Positions 19,116 through 28,341 of a stretch of DNA of 64,000 bases are shown here, one piece after another. Source of the stretch: Steroidobacter gossypii (lineage in GTDB: Bacteria > Pseudomonadota > Gammaproteobacteria > Steroidobacterales > Steroidobacteraceae); the NCBI RefSeq assembly GCF_016801985.1, contig NZ_JAEVLS010000004.1, positions 186,001 through 250,000 on the forward strand, given 5' to 3'. The first letter of the stretch is position 1. Each line of letters begins with the position of its first letter. The notes below the pieces were generated by a model. It did no database searches and had not been told where the DNA came from. It was given only the letters and a program-made list of their open reading frames with translations. The translations under genes and the position numbers were made by a program.

Positions 19116-21962
19116 CTACATCCGGAAGCGCGCTCCCAGCGCATATCGTCGTCCATAGGCGAACACGTCGAGCAATTGATTGTCGAAGCGGCCGTGCGTA
19201 CTCATCGTATCGTTGGTGACGTTCAACGCTTCGAAGTACACGTTCAGATAGTCGGTGAGCTGGTAGCTGGTGCTCACGTCGATCTGCAGGCTCGAATTGA
19301 CGAACGTGGGCTCGGCGCCGAACTGGGAGTTGTTCTGGTTCTGGCCGAACTGCAGCAGATATTCGTCGCGCCAGTTGGCGGCGACGCGCAGTTCGAAGCC
19401 GTTCTTGTCGTAGAAACCGACGAAATTGGCCGAGTCCGCCAGGCCGGTGACCGCGAAGCCGCTTTGCGAAATATCGTAGCGATCGTACGGCTTGTCGGTA
19501 TCGACCAGCGTGACGTTGCCGTTGAAGCCGAAGCCGGTGTCGCCGAACACGTGCTGCCACGCGAGCTCGAACCCATCCACCGTCGCGTCCGGTCCATTGA
19601 CCCGTTGCGAAACCGTGTACACGGCGGGCTCGCCGGTGGTCGGGTCGATCACGTCGTTGATCGTCTGCCGCTGCGTACCCTGCACGATGAAGTTGGTCAC
19701 ATCCTTGATGAAGTAGTTCAACGACGCATAGGAGTTCTGCTGGTAGTACCACTCCACGGCGAAGTCGAAGTTATCCGACAGGTACGGCTTCAACGCCGGA
19801 TTGCCGCCTTCCGCGGTGAGTGCCCCGACGCGTGGCAGCGAGCCTACGTTCAAGACCGGCGTCAGGAAGTTGATATTCGGCCGGGTCAGCGTACGCGACG
19901 CGCCGAAACGCGCGTGAACGTCCGGCGTGATCTCCAGCTTCATATCCAGGCTAGGCAGCAGATAGGAATATCTGCTCTTGGTCGAGATCGGCTGAGTGTC
20001 CGAGAAGGTCGTCGACAGCAGGGTCGGATCCGCCGGATTCTGCGTCAGGAGGATGGGCAGTCGGCCGAGGCCCGCGGATTCGACGTGAGTACGCTCGTTA
20101 CGCACGCCGGCGCTGAAATGGAATGGCCTGCCCGCCACATCGACCTGGAACGAGGCGCGCACGAATGCCGCCCAGGTCTTCTCCTCGATGTTCTGGACAG
20201 TGCCGGGATCGAGCGCGAGATCGAGCGATCCGGTGTAGTCACAGCAGTCGTAGTTGAAGCCGGGAATGTTCTGCGTCTGTGGATTGCCCAGTCCTTGCAG
20301 ATAGGCGTACAACGCACGCGGGTTGTACACGAGCAGTTGCGGCGGCAAGGCGCCGGCGCCCGAGAATCCAGGAATGAATCCCGATGTCCCGATGGTGCCG
20401 CGATAAAGGTTGGTAGGCACAACGACGCCCGAAGTGCGACCCGAAGGCGCGCCGTAACCCGACCACGCCTGCCAGAAATTGTTGGCGAACGTGTTGCGAT
20501 CGGCGAGCTCGAAAGTGTCGTCGAGATAGGACGTTCCCGCATCCAGACGCAGGCCGTCCTGCTTCCAGGTGGCGGTGATGCGCGCCTGCTTGATCGTATC
20601 GGTATTTTCTTCGGAGGTGCGCACCAGCACGTGAGAACCGATGATGGATGGGTCCAGATAGCGGGATGGGTCGCCGTTGGGACCGTAAGTCGTCAATTGC
20701 GGCAACGTATCGCTGCTATCGCCCAGCACACGCACACCCAGCGCGGTGCCCAGCGCGCCGCCGTAACCGATATCCGCGCCGTCGCTGCCCTGGCCGTCGG
20801 GGTTCTGTTCGCTCTTGGCGTAGGAGGCGTCGATGTCGAGACTGAAGTTCTCCGACACGTCGATCTTGAGATTGATGCCGGTCTGATTGGTCTCGCGAAA
20901 CTGCTCCGCGATGCTGGCATTCAAATCCATCGGCGTGCCCGACTGGATGAAATCGATCACCGTGCCGTTGCTGTCGAACTGCACGTTGCGCAGGTCGTCG
21001 CGGTTGAACCACAGCGCGAAGCCGTAAGTCTCGGTCACGATCTTCTGCCGCGAATAGTTGTCGTCGATCGTGAGCAGGACGTTATCCGAGGGTCGCCATT
21101 GGAACGCGATGCGACCGTCGATGCGCTCGTCGCTCACCTGTGACTGCTCGGCGCCGTACTGTTGCTGCCACCAACCCACGACTGTTTTGTTGGCATCGTC
21201 CAACTGGTCCCCGGTGCAGCTCGGCGTCAACTGACAAGGCGCGAAGCGGCCGCCCTCCCAACCCGAAACGAACACCCGGTTGGTGTCGGTGCTTCGGTCC
21301 GTGTAGATGGCGTCGACCAGAAAGCCGAGCGTGTCGTCGGCAAACGTATTGCTGAACAACGCGCCCACCGTAGGCTTCACGTCGCCGGCTTCGTCCTGCA
21401 TCGATCCCGACGCGCTGGTCACGAAGCGCGGACCGGGTTGATCGAAGGGTTTGGGGAACAACACGTTCACGGTCGCGCCGATCGAGCTGGACGACAACGT
21501 GACATCCGGCGTCTTCATCACGCTCAGCGCACCGACGAAGTCCGCGCCCACGGTGCTGAAATCGACCGAACGCTGACCCGAGGCCGTTGAAATGCGCCGT
21601 CCGTCGTAGAGCGTCTCGTTGAAGTCGCCGCCGAAGCCGCGCACCGTGATGCCAGTCGGCTCGCCGCGCGTGCCAGCACGTTGGATCGAGACACCTGGCA
21701 CTCGCTGCAATGACGCGGCGACGTTCGAATCCGGAAATTTGCCGATGTCTTCGGATGAAATCACATCGACGACGCCGGTCGCCTCGCGCTTCATATCCAG
21801 ATTGCGCTGCAGCGATTCCCTGATACCGGTAACAACCACTTCCTCGAGACTGCTGCCATCGCCGGATGAAGCGGAGCCCTCTTGGGCTTCGACCGGCATG
21901 GAGCTTGCTAGCGCTACCAAAATTGCGCCATGCAGGGCGCGATTTCTGATCACCGACTGCAT
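19116..21962 (-). CDS. TonB-dependent receptor (xylan locus, first copy)
   Basis: The 948-residue outer-membrane importer starts at ATG 21962, preceded by GGGGGAAG; the open frame runs 36 codons further but without signal-peptide character. Residues 1 to about 26 are a signal peptide (ALHGAILVALASSMPVEAQ). The TonB-box-like EEVVVTGIRESLQRNLDMKR and plug motifs SNVAASLQRVPGVSIQRAG and GITVRGFGGDFNETLYDG are those of the TIGR01782 TonB-Xanth-Caul receptor group, which is often linked to plant polysaccharide use. The barrel ends YALGARFRM. It precedes the halogenase/SapC gene pair, the usual order in such loci. A 533-base upstream region with palindromes probably carries its control sites. Confidence 0.94.
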   Translation of the reverse strand: MQSVIRNRALHGAILVALASSMPVEAQEGSASSGDGSSLEEVVVTGIRESLQRNLDMKREATGVVDVISSEDIGKFPDSNVAASLQRVPGVSIQRAGTRGEPTGITVRGFGGDFNETLYDGRRISTASGQRSVDFSTVGADFVGALSVMKTPDVTLSSSSIGATVNVLFPKPFDQPGPRFVTSASGSMQDEAGDVKPTVGALFSNTFADDTLGFLVDAIYTDRSTDTNRVFVSGWEGGRFAPCQLTPSCTGDQLDDANKTVVGWWQQQYGAEQSQVSDERIDGRIAFQWRPSDNVLLTIDDNYSRQKIVTETYGFALWFNRDDLRNVQFDSNGTVIDFIQSGTPMDLNASIAEQFRETNQTGINLKIDVSENFSLDIDASYAKSEQNPDGQGSDGADIGYGGALGTALGVRVLGDSSDTLPQLTTYGPNGDPSRYLDPSIIGSHVLVRTSEENTDTIKQARITATWKQDGLRLDAGTSYLDDTFELADRNTFANNFWQAWSGYGAPSGRTSGVVVPTNLYRGTIGTSGFIPGFSGAGALPPQLLVYNPRALYAYLQGLGNPQTQNIPGFNYDCCDYTGSLDLALDPGTVQNIEEKTWAAFVRASFQVDVAGRPFHFSAGVRNERTHVESAGLGRLPILLTQNPADPTLLSTTFSDTQPISTKSRYSYLLPSLDMKLEITPDVHARFGASRTLTRPNINFLTPVLNVGSLPRVGALTAEGGNPALKPYLSDNFDFAVEWYYQQNSYASLNYFIKDVTNFIVQGTQRQTINDVIDPTTGEPAVYTVSQRVNGPDATVDGFELAWQHVFGDTGFGFNGNVTLVDTDKPYDRYDISQSGFAVTGLADSANFVGFYDKNGFELRVAANWRDEYLLQFGQNQNNSQFGAEPTFVNSSLQIDVSTSYQLTDYLNVYFEALNVTNDTMSTHGRFDNQLLDVFAYGRRYALGARFRM

Positions 21963-22016
21963 CGATCTTCCCCCTTTTGGATTTGCCGCCCTTTTGTGTG
22001 GGCGTGCTTGCGGCGT

Positions 22017-22045
22017 ACTTAAGCACCGCGAGTCGAGCGCGTCAA
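22017..22045 (-). promoter_or_regulatory. Possible promoter of the first TonB receptor gene
   Basis: On the - strand TTGACG (22045-22040) and TTAAGT (22022-22017) are separated by 17 bases, about 55 bases before ATG 21962. The -35 is good and the -10 weak, as expected for a promoter needing activation. Confidence 0.35.
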
Positions 22046-22110
22046 TACTCGTACAATTGTTTTTTATCAAAAACGTGACGATCGATCAGAAACATCCAAG
22101 CATGCGCACG

Positions 22111-22122
22111 TGTTTGCAAACA
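22111..22122. promoter_or_regulatory. Perfect 12-bp palindrome, operator candidate
   Basis: TGTTTGCAAACA is a perfect dyad about 150 bases upstream of the receptor start and 66 bases upstream of the candidate -35. The form resembles sites of LacI- or GntR-type sugar regulators. No match to a named operator is claimed. Confidence 0.45.
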
Positions 22123-22168
22123 ATCGATAGAAAACAATCGAGAGTTAGAAAACATCGTTCATGAAAAG

Positions 22169-22200
22169 AAACATCGAACCGAATTCTTCGTTCGATGTTT
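22169..22200. promoter_or_regulatory. 11-bp perfect inverted repeat (AAACATCGAAC)
   Basis: AAACATCGAAC (22169-22179) and its complement GTTCGATGTTT (22190-22200) flank a 10-base spacer containing GAATTC. The same word AAACATCG occurs again at 22150-22157 and AAACATCC at 22090. No U-tract follows, so it is more likely a protein-binding site than a terminator. Confidence 0.45.
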
Positions 22201-22495
22201 GCAAGCGAACGCGCCGTGATGACGCAAATAAAACATTTGCGAATTCGTCCGGCCGCCGGTCTTGGGGGGCCGTCAAGGACGAAACAACAGGATGAGCTGC
22301 CGAACTGCCAGCGAGTCCGCAGATAAAAGAAACATTGCGACTCGCCGCGAGCGCAGGAACCATCCCGCTCACTCGAGGCGAGATTCCAATCTCACATTGG
22401 GTCACGCGCCTGGACGATACACGGCGCCACTAATGGAAGCTAGATCACCAATGACATGACACCGGTCCCAATGTGCACTCCCTCCAAAAAAAATT

Positions 22496-22870
22496 TCACT
22501 CCTGTGTCTGCTGCTTGAGATATGCAATCAAGTTATCCAGGTCATCGTCGCTGCTTATGCCCGGGAACGCCATCTTCGTTCCCGGCAAGGTTCGATCCGG
22601 CGCCTTCAGATACTTCTGCAGCGTGGCCTCATCCCAGGTGAAACCCGACCTGCGCATCGCCGATGAGTAGCGATAGCCCGGATAAGTTCCGGCGGCGCGT
22701 CCGACGACGCCGTTCAGCACCGGTCCGACGCTGTTCTGCGCGTCCGCTCCGACGGTGTGACAAGCCGAACACTGAGCGAATACTTTGGCGCCCGCTTCGG
22801 CGTCGCCATCGGCGTGAGCGGAGCCAACGAATGCCAGCGCGCACAGGCTGGCGATTGCAACTTTCTTCAC
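22496..22870 (-). CDS. Periplasmic class I cytochrome c
   Basis: The 124-residue protein has a signal peptide (MKKVAIASLCALAFVGSAHA) and one haem site CSACH (Cys34, Cys37, His38), with VGPVLNGVVGR and a distal Met in PGTKMAFPGI. This is the small soluble cytochrome c-550/c2 type. It is 12 bases downstream of the GMC dehydrogenase gene, so it probably takes electrons from that flavoenzyme and passes them to the respiratory chain. The gene is the last of a five-gene reverse-strand operon that starts with the amidohydrolase. Confidence 0.92.
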   Translation of the reverse strand: MKKVAIASLCALAFVGSAHADGDAEAGAKVFAQCSACHTVGADAQNSVGPVLNGVVGRAAGTYPGYRYSSAMRRSGFTWDEATLQKYLKAPDRTLPGTKMAFPGISSDDDLDNLIAYLKQQTQE

Positions 22871-22882
22871 CTTGATCCTCTC

Positions 22883-24652
22883 TCAAACGGTCACGAGGCG
22901 CTCCGGCCGCTTCAGGTACTGGTCCTTGAGCGTATCTGCCAATCGGTACGCCAATGCACCGACGGGCCCGGTCGGATTGCGCCCCGCATTCTGCGGAAAC
23001 ACGCTGGATCCCACCACGAAGACATTGGAAACATCCCAGCACTGCAGATACTTGTTCACCGCGCTGGTGCGGGGATCGTCGCCGAACACCGTGCCGCCGG
23101 TGTTGTGCGTGGTCTGATACGGCACGATGGAATAACGTCCTCGCTCGCGCCGGCTCAGCACCTGCTCTGCTCCCATCTCCTTGGCGATGCTCGCGCAGAT
23201 GCCGCGCGCGTACTCCATCTGCCTGAACTCGTTCTCCTGCCAATCGAAGGTCAGTCGCAGCATGGGGCGGCCAAATGAATCGGTATAGGTAGGATCGAGA
23301 TCCAGATAGTTCTGGCGATACGACATCACCGAACCCTGATTGCCCACCGCCGTCATGCGGTGATACGTCTCGACCACCGCTTTCTTCCAACCCGCCCCCC
23401 AACGCGGCGAGCCGGGAGGCACGGGATGGCGGGCGATGGGTGCGCCGCTATTGCTGCCGCTGCTGATCCCTCCGCCACCGATGAATCCAACCTTGGCGAA
23501 ATCCGGATTGTCGCTGTTGAAGTCGTCGATCCAGGTGCCCAAAGCGCCCGATCCCATGAACGGGTTGAAGTACGTGCCCTTGGGAAACAGCGCGCCCACG
23601 CCCCCCATGGACTGATACGAGTAGTTGCGTCCGACGACGCCGGTGTTGCGCTTGAAGTCGTACGGTTTGCCGATCTTCGAATGCAACATCAGGTGCACGT
23701 TGCCGAATACGTAGGCGGCGAGGATCACCAGGTCCGCGGGTTGCTCGAATTCACGGCCGCCCGCATCGAGATAAGTGACGCTCACGGCGCGTTTGCGCCG
23801 CGAGTCGAGATTCACTTTCATCACATAGGCGTTGGTCCGCGCTTCGAAATTCGGATTCTTGTAAGCGAGCGGTATGACCGTGAAGTGGGGACTGGCCTTC
23901 GCGTTGGCCTCGCAGCCGTAAGCGGTACACATGCCGCAGTAGTGACATTGCCCCAGCGCCACGCCGTCCGGGTTGGTGTAGGGACGCGAAGCGTTGGACG
24001 CCGGCACCGGAAACGGGTGATAGCCCAGATTGCGCGCCGCCTTCTCGAACAGCACCATGTTGTGAGACTGCGTGAGCGGCGGATTCGGAAACTCGCTGGC
24101 GCGCGGCGCCTCGAAGATATTGCCGCCTTCGATCTTCTTGCCTTGCAGGTTGCCGGCCTTGCCGGAGGTGCCGCAGACCTTCTCGAACTTGTCGTAGTAG
24201 GGCTCGAGCTCGTGGTAGTCGACGGGAAAGTCCTGCAAGTTCATATCCGCCGGGATGATGCTCTTGCCGTACTTCGCCACGGTGCCGGAGTACATCTTGT
24301 GCTCCCACTCCGTCCACCGCCAGTGCAGCCCGGACCAATGCGTGCCGGCGCCGCCGACGCCCTCCCCCGGCAGGAACGAGCCGAGCTGACGCATCGGCAA
24401 CGCTCGTTGAGATGGATCGTTACGAAACGTCAGCGTCTCCTTGCGCAGATTCTGGATCAGCTCATGACGACGCGAGTAACGCAGCTCGTCGTGAACCTGC
24501 GGCGCCATGAAATCCGGGTTGGTGGCGCGCGGTCCGCCGCGCTCGAACGCAACGATCTTCAAGCCAGTGGACGCCAGCTCCTTGGCGAGAATGCCGCCGG
24601 CCCAGCCCAGGCCGACGATAGCGATATCGACAGGTTTCAACTTGGTGGCCAC
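22883..24652 (-). CDS. GMC-family FAD dehydrogenase, large subunit (gluconate/sugar dehydrogenase type)
   Basis: The 589-residue flavoprotein begins VDIAIVGLGWAGGILAKEL, the FAD dinucleotide fold, and has LPGEGVGGAGTHWSGLHWRW and a C-terminal QTTHNTGGTVFGDDP and VVGSSVFPQNAGRNPTGPVG, typical of the gluconate 2-dehydrogenase/GMC group. A Cys cluster GQCHYCGMCTAYGCEAN (around residues 230-250) is also typical of this membrane-bound class. It has no signal of its own; in this family it is exported together with the Tat-bearing small subunit encoded just upstream (24703-25452). The next gene is a cytochrome c. The reaction is oxidation of an alcohol or hydroxy group of an unknown sugar or cyclic alcohol in the periplasm. 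Confidence 0.9.
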   Translation of the reverse strand: MATKLKPVDIAIVGLGWAGGILAKELASTGLKIVAFERGGPRATNPDFMAPQVHDELRYSRRHELIQNLRKETLTFRNDPSQRALPMRQLGSFLPGEGVGGAGTHWSGLHWRWTEWEHKMYSGTVAKYGKSIIPADMNLQDFPVDYHELEPYYDKFEKVCGTSGKAGNLQGKKIEGGNIFEAPRASEFPNPPLTQSHNMVLFEKAARNLGYHPFPVPASNASRPYTNPDGVALGQCHYCGMCTAYGCEANAKASPHFTVIPLAYKNPNFEARTNAYVMKVNLDSRRKRAVSVTYLDAGGREFEQPADLVILAAYVFGNVHLMLHSKIGKPYDFKRNTGVVGRNYSYQSMGGVGALFPKGTYFNPFMGSGALGTWIDDFNSDNPDFAKVGFIGGGGISSGSNSGAPIARHPVPPGSPRWGAGWKKAVVETYHRMTAVGNQGSVMSYRQNYLDLDPTYTDSFGRPMLRLTFDWQENEFRQMEYARGICASIAKEMGAEQVLSRRERGRYSIVPYQTTHNTGGTVFGDDPRTSAVNKYLQCWDVSNVFVVGSSVFPQNAGRNPTGPVGALAYRLADTLKDQYLKRPERLVTV

Positions 24653-24702
24653 TCGACCTCCGCAATCAGTGTGGCGAACCGCTCCCGGGTCCGGGCGACG
24701 CT

Positions 24703-25452
24703 TTACAGCAGGTCCTGGATGCTCATGGGCTCGGTCATGTATTTCTTGTTGCGCCAGGCTTCGATCTTGTCCGCATACATGGCGCCAATGCCCGGGAAGC
24801 CGATCATCTTCCAGGACGCCTTGCCCTTGTTGCCGCCGTAGAGCGGATCGGCGAAGAAACCCTGCATGGTGAGGTCGTACAGCAGATTGAAAAAGATGGC
24901 GGTCGGCACCGTGGGCAACTCGATCTGCCCCGTCTCCAGTTGCGTCATCACAGCGATGCGATCCTCGTTGGTGAGCGCGTCGAAGGGCCGCTTGTACTTC
25001 GCCCGCAGGTACGCGTTCACATCCAGAATGCCATTGCGAAACAGCTCGCTGGGCGTCATGCGCAATTGATAGCCCTGCTCCGGCGTGCCTTCCATGAACG
25101 GCCCCTGCAGATACATGCGATCGCCGCGGCCGTAGCCCGAGTTCAATTGTCGATCGATGAACACCGCCACGCCCAACTCCAGAGCGCCGGGCCCAACGTC
25201 GTCGGCCGGAATCAGCGTATCGACCGCCGCTTCGACGAACGCCGCTTCGTCGCCGTTGAGAAATTCATAGACGGGAACCTGCTCGTCGACAGGAACTGCG
25301 GGCGCATGCGTCGCATGATGTCCTGCCACAGCGGAATCTTCTGCGGCCGCGCTGCCGAGTGGCAGCACGCCGGAGGCAGCGCCGGCTCCGAAGAGCTTGA
25401 GCCATGCGCGCCGATTCACGATCTTCGGCTCCGCATCGTTTTCTTTACTCAT
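24703..25452 (-). CDS. Gluconate 2-dehydrogenase subunit 3-like protein with Tat signal
   Basis: The 249-residue small subunit carries a twin-arginine signal (NRRAWLKLFGAGAASG) near residue 13. The body matches the Gluconate_2-dh3 family (PF13618): FLNGDEAAFVEAAVDTLIPAD, AVFIDRQLNSGYGRGDRMY, and a C-terminal FNLLYDLTMQGFFADPLYGGN. It is a chaperone-like partner that carries the folded flavoprotein subunit across the membrane. The gene lies 50 bases upstream of the GMC subunit gene and 23 bases downstream of the MFS transporter gene, in one reading direction. Confidence 0.9.
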   Translation of the reverse strand: MSKENDAEPKIVNRRAWLKLFGAGAASGVLPLGSAAAEDSAVAGHHATHAPAVPVDEQVPVYEFLNGDEAAFVEAAVDTLIPADDVGPGALELGVAVFIDRQLNSGYGRGDRMYLQGPFMEGTPEQGYQLRMTPSELFRNGILDVNAYLRAKYKRPFDALTNEDRIAVMTQLETGQIELPTVPTAIFFNLLYDLTMQGFFADPLYGGNKGKASWKMIGFPGIGAMYADKIEAWRNKKYMTEPMSIQDLL

Positions 25453-25475
25453 GATTCCCCCAAGTCGCCGCCCCG

Positions 25476-26807
25476 CTATGAAGCAGTGGCAGCATCCTCA
25501 TACACGCGCTTCGACGCATCGATTCGCGTGAACAGTATTGCAGCCACCAACGAGTAGCCCGCGAGCACGAAGAACGCAGTCGTCCAGCCGCTCGCCGTGA
25601 CGATATAGCCCGTCATCGCCGCAGCGAGCGCCGCGCCGATGTTTCCGAAGGTGTTCATGACTGCCGACACGGAGCCCGCATAAACTCCACCGATGTCGAG
25701 GGTCACGGCCCATGAAACGCCGACGGTCAGTTCAATGCCGAACACCGCCAGCGCGAACCAGCCCACGCTGACGAGCGGATCGTTCGCGAGACAGGCGAGC
25801 GGAATGGTGATGGCGGCGATCAGAAATCCTGGAATGGCCACCACGCGGCGCGCCAGCTTGAGATTGCCGGTACGCTTCAGCGCCAGATCCGAAAACCAGC
25901 CGCCGCAGATATCGCCCGCGACGCCGGCGAGCAACGGCAAGCTGGCATAGATGCCCATCTGCTGGAGGTCGAACTCTCGCTCGGCATGCAGATATTTCGG
26001 GAACCAGGTCAGAAAGATGCCGATGTCGTAGCCGTAACAGAAATACATCGCCGACAGCAGCCACATCTGCGGACTGCGCAGAATGCTTCGCCACGGAACG
26101 ATCTTGGAGCGATTCGCCGTGTTGCCCAATGCGTTGGCGATCAACTCCCGCTCGGCGCTGTTGACCATCCGATGTTCGTTGGGAGAGTCGCGGTAGAACC
26201 AGTACCACACCGCTGCCCACACGATGCCAAGCACTGCAAAGATGTAGAACGGCGCGCGCCATCCGTAATGAGCGATGATGAACACCACCACGATCGGCGT
26301 GAGCGCTCCGCCCAGCCTCGAGCCTGCATGCGTGATGCCTTGTGCGAAGCCTCGCTCGGACGGCAGCATCCAACGCGACAGCGAGCGGGTTGCGATAGGA
26401 AACGCGCCCGCTTCTCCCATGCCAAACAAGAAGCGACAGACGATCATCGACGTCGCCGACCACGTCATCGCAGTGGCCGCGGTAAACGCCGACCACCACG
26501 TCACAATGGCTGGCAGTGCGCGGCGCGGCCCGAAGCGATCCCCAAGCCAACCGCCCGGAATCTGAAACAGCGCGTACGACAGCTGGTACGCGCCCAGGAT
26601 CCATCCCATGGTGACAATGGAGAAGCCGAACTCTTCCTGAATCGAAGGCACCGCCGCCGAGATCACCACTCGATCGATGTACGTGATCATGTAGGCGACC
26701 ACGGTGAGCCACAGCACCGCGTGGCGAACGCGCGTCGGCGCAACCACTCCGGCGTGATCGAGCGCCGGAGCCGCCGACTTCACAGCAACTGCATCACCGT
26801 TCGCCAT
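25476..26807 (-). CDS. MFS transporter, anion:cation symporter (ACS) type
   Basis: The 443-residue protein has 12 predicted membrane helices, beginning AVLWLTVVAYMITYIDRVVIS. GWLGDRFGPRRALPAIV is the MFS motif between helices 2 and 3. ITYIDRV, QIPGGWLGDRFG and SLSRWMLPSERGFAQG are typical of the ACS group, which moves sugar acids, phthalate or similar organic anions by proton symport. It overlaps the amidohydrolase gene by 14 bases. Import of the acid made or used by this operon is the likely role; the actual substrate is not visible. Confidence 0.9.
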   Translation of the reverse strand: MANGDAVAVKSAAPALDHAGVVAPTRVRHAVLWLTVVAYMITYIDRVVISAAVPSIQEEFGFSIVTMGWILGAYQLSYALFQIPGGWLGDRFGPRRALPAIVTWWSAFTAATAMTWSATSMIVCRFLFGMGEAGAFPIATRSLSRWMLPSERGFAQGITHAGSRLGGALTPIVVVFIIAHYGWRAPFYIFAVLGIVWAAVWYWFYRDSPNEHRMVNSAERELIANALGNTANRSKIVPWRSILRSPQMWLLSAMYFCYGYDIGIFLTWFPKYLHAEREFDLQQMGIYASLPLLAGVAGDICGGWFSDLALKRTGNLKLARRVVAIPGFLIAAITIPLACLANDPLVSVGWFALAVFGIELTVGVSWAVTLDIGGVYAGSVSAVMNTFGNIGAALAAAMTGYIVTASGWTTAFFVLAGYSLVAAILFTRIDASKRVYEDAATAS

Positions 26808-28185
26808 GTGCGCCGCCCTCGGATCCGCCCTTGCATTCGTTCGCGGCGCGACCGGTGCACAGCGACCAGATGGTCGGCACGGCCTTGCCTGCTACGTAAA
26901 CCGAGTGAATGGTTCGCGTATTGCGAATGTCACGAGTCGGATCGGCGTCGAGCACGACGAGATCGGCGCTCTTGCCCGGCTCGATCGTTCCCAGATCTTT
27001 GGCGCCGATCAGTCGAGCGTTGACGCCGGTGGCGGCGGTGAGCGCCTGCAACGGCGTCAGCCCCGCCTGCACCATCAGTTGCAGTTCCCAGTGGAGGAAA
27101 TAGCCGGCGAAGCGTCCGGAGGGTCCGCTATCGGTGCCCACGCCGTAACGCACACCCGCTTCGATTTCGCGGCGAGTATTTTTCAACGCCGTCTCGAGCA
27201 CGCCCGGGTACTCACTGAAATGCTTGCCCGCTGCGAGCTGCTGCTGACGTTCGGTGCTTGCGAGCGTCGCCAGCGCGGCCGGCGTGATCGAGCGACTGAA
27301 GAAGGGATCGTCGAGGAACGGCAACTTCGTATAGGTGAACGAAGCTTCGCGGCTCAAGGTCGCAGCCACTTGCGCCACGTCGCGACGTTTCATGTCATTC
27401 AGCAACTGCTGATCGACCGGCCGATCGCGTACGCTGTGCGCGAAGCCATCGATGCCTTGCGAGGCCAGCGTCTTCGCGTTGTCCAGGTAGAAGATGTGCG
27501 CGATCGCGCGCAGTCCGTGTTTGTGCGTCTGATCGATGATGGCCTTGCTGATCTCCGCCGGCATGCGCGAGGGCAGATCGCCGAACTCGTCATCGACCCA
27601 CAATTTGATGAAGTCGACGCCTTTGGCGACCTGCTCATCCACCGCCTGGCGTGCTTCGGCTTCGTTCGCCACCGGACGGTTGAGTCCGGCAACGCCGCCG
27701 TAAGAACCTTTGAACACCAGCCCTTGGCCCGAGGTGAACACTCTGGCCATCTCGGGCTGCGCTTTGCGCTGATCGGCGCGAATGCTGAAGATCACATCCG
27801 TATCGGTGCCCAGCACTTGCACCGCCGTGACGCCATACGCTGCGTAGATACGCAACTGCTGTTGCACCGACTCGCGAGAATAAAACCTGATGTCCTGAGC
27901 GAGATCGTTGACCAGCCCGAGATGCACATGACTGTCGATGAGTCCGGGCATCACGAACTTCCCGGATAAATCCAGCACCGTCGCGCCGGCGGGAAGTTTC
28001 AAACTGGAACGTGGCCCGACCCACGCGATCCGGACGTCATCGACGATGAGTGCCGAGGCTGATGCCGGCGTCCGGCCGGTGCCATCTATAAGAGTGAAAT
28101 TCGTGAGCACCGTGGCGGCCGCATGCGCCACCGACAGCGCCGCCAAACCCAGCCACGTGGCGACGATACGGACTGCTAGCTGCAC
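26794..28185 (-). CDS. Exported amidohydrolase-superfamily metal hydrolase
   Basis: The 463-residue enzyme has a signal peptide (MQLAVRIVATWLGLAALSVAHA) and the metal site of the imidazolonepropionase-like amidohydrolases: HxH in GLIDSHVHLG (His86, His88), a candidate bridging Lys in FIKLWVDDEF, His in AIAHIFYLD and FAHSVRD, and the Asp in GVGTDSGPSG. Related periplasmic enzymes act as prolidases, lactonases or amidases. It is first in the operon with the MFS, GMC and cytochrome genes. An operator-like site (28226-28245) lies about 40 bases upstream of ATG 28185. Whether it hydrolyses an ester, lactone or amide cannot be read from the sequence. Confidence 0.86.
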   Translation of the reverse strand: MQLAVRIVATWLGLAALSVAHAAATVLTNFTLIDGTGRTPASASALIVDDVRIAWVGPRSSLKLPAGATVLDLSGKFVMPGLIDSHVHLGLVNDLAQDIRFYSRESVQQQLRIYAAYGVTAVQVLGTDTDVIFSIRADQRKAQPEMARVFTSGQGLVFKGSYGGVAGLNRPVANEAEARQAVDEQVAKGVDFIKLWVDDEFGDLPSRMPAEISKAIIDQTHKHGLRAIAHIFYLDNAKTLASQGIDGFAHSVRDRPVDQQLLNDMKRRDVAQVAATLSREASFTYTKLPFLDDPFFSRSITPAALATLASTERQQQLAAGKHFSEYPGVLETALKNTRREIEAGVRYGVGTDSGPSGRFAGYFLHWELQLMVQAGLTPLQALTAATGVNARLIGAKDLGTIEPGKSADLVVLDADPTRDIRNTRTIHSVYVAGKAVPTIWSLCTGRAANECKGGSEGGAHGER

Positions 28186-28225
28186 TCATCCCCCTATGGC
28201 GCCAGGCTTGTGTCCGCCCGACGGC

Positions 28226-28245
28226 CTATATCCTATATCATATCG
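28226..28245 (-). promoter_or_regulatory. Operator-like site A upstream of the amidohydrolase operon
   Basis: On the - strand this reads CGATATGATATAGGATATAG. It shares the 14-mer ATATGATATAGGAT exactly with site B at 29139-29152 and 12 of 14 positions with site C near 35321. It lies about 40 bases before the amidohydrolase start. It may be bound by the FCD-GntR regulator encoded alongside. Confidence 0.6.
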
Positions 28246-28341
28246 CCATCATCGCGGCCTGGAGGTCGGATTGTCAATGATATCGGTAACAAATCTTGGC
28301 GGGCGGCGCCAGGTGGCGTGAGGCGGAGGCAGTCGTCGGGG

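Larger units (their letters stand above)
21963..22495. other. Long AT-rich intergenic control region
   Basis: This 533-base gap lies upstream of the first TonB receptor gene and downstream of the cytochrome c gene. I see no credible protein gene in it. The part from about 22040 to 22215 is distinctly AT-rich against the GC-rich surroundings and holds two palindromes, repeated AAACATC words and a possible - strand promoter, listed separately. The part 22220-22495 shows nothing recognisable. Confidence 0.6.

Noticed and set aside
22145-22405. An 86-codon frame in the intergenic region before the first TonB receptor gene
   Set aside because: It has no ribosome site and no recognisable protein features, and it covers the inverted repeat; I regard the region as regulatory.
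23360-24841. A 493-codon open frame antisense to the GMC dehydrogenase gene
   Set aside because: No domain pattern is visible and it runs across the boundary of two well-supported genes.
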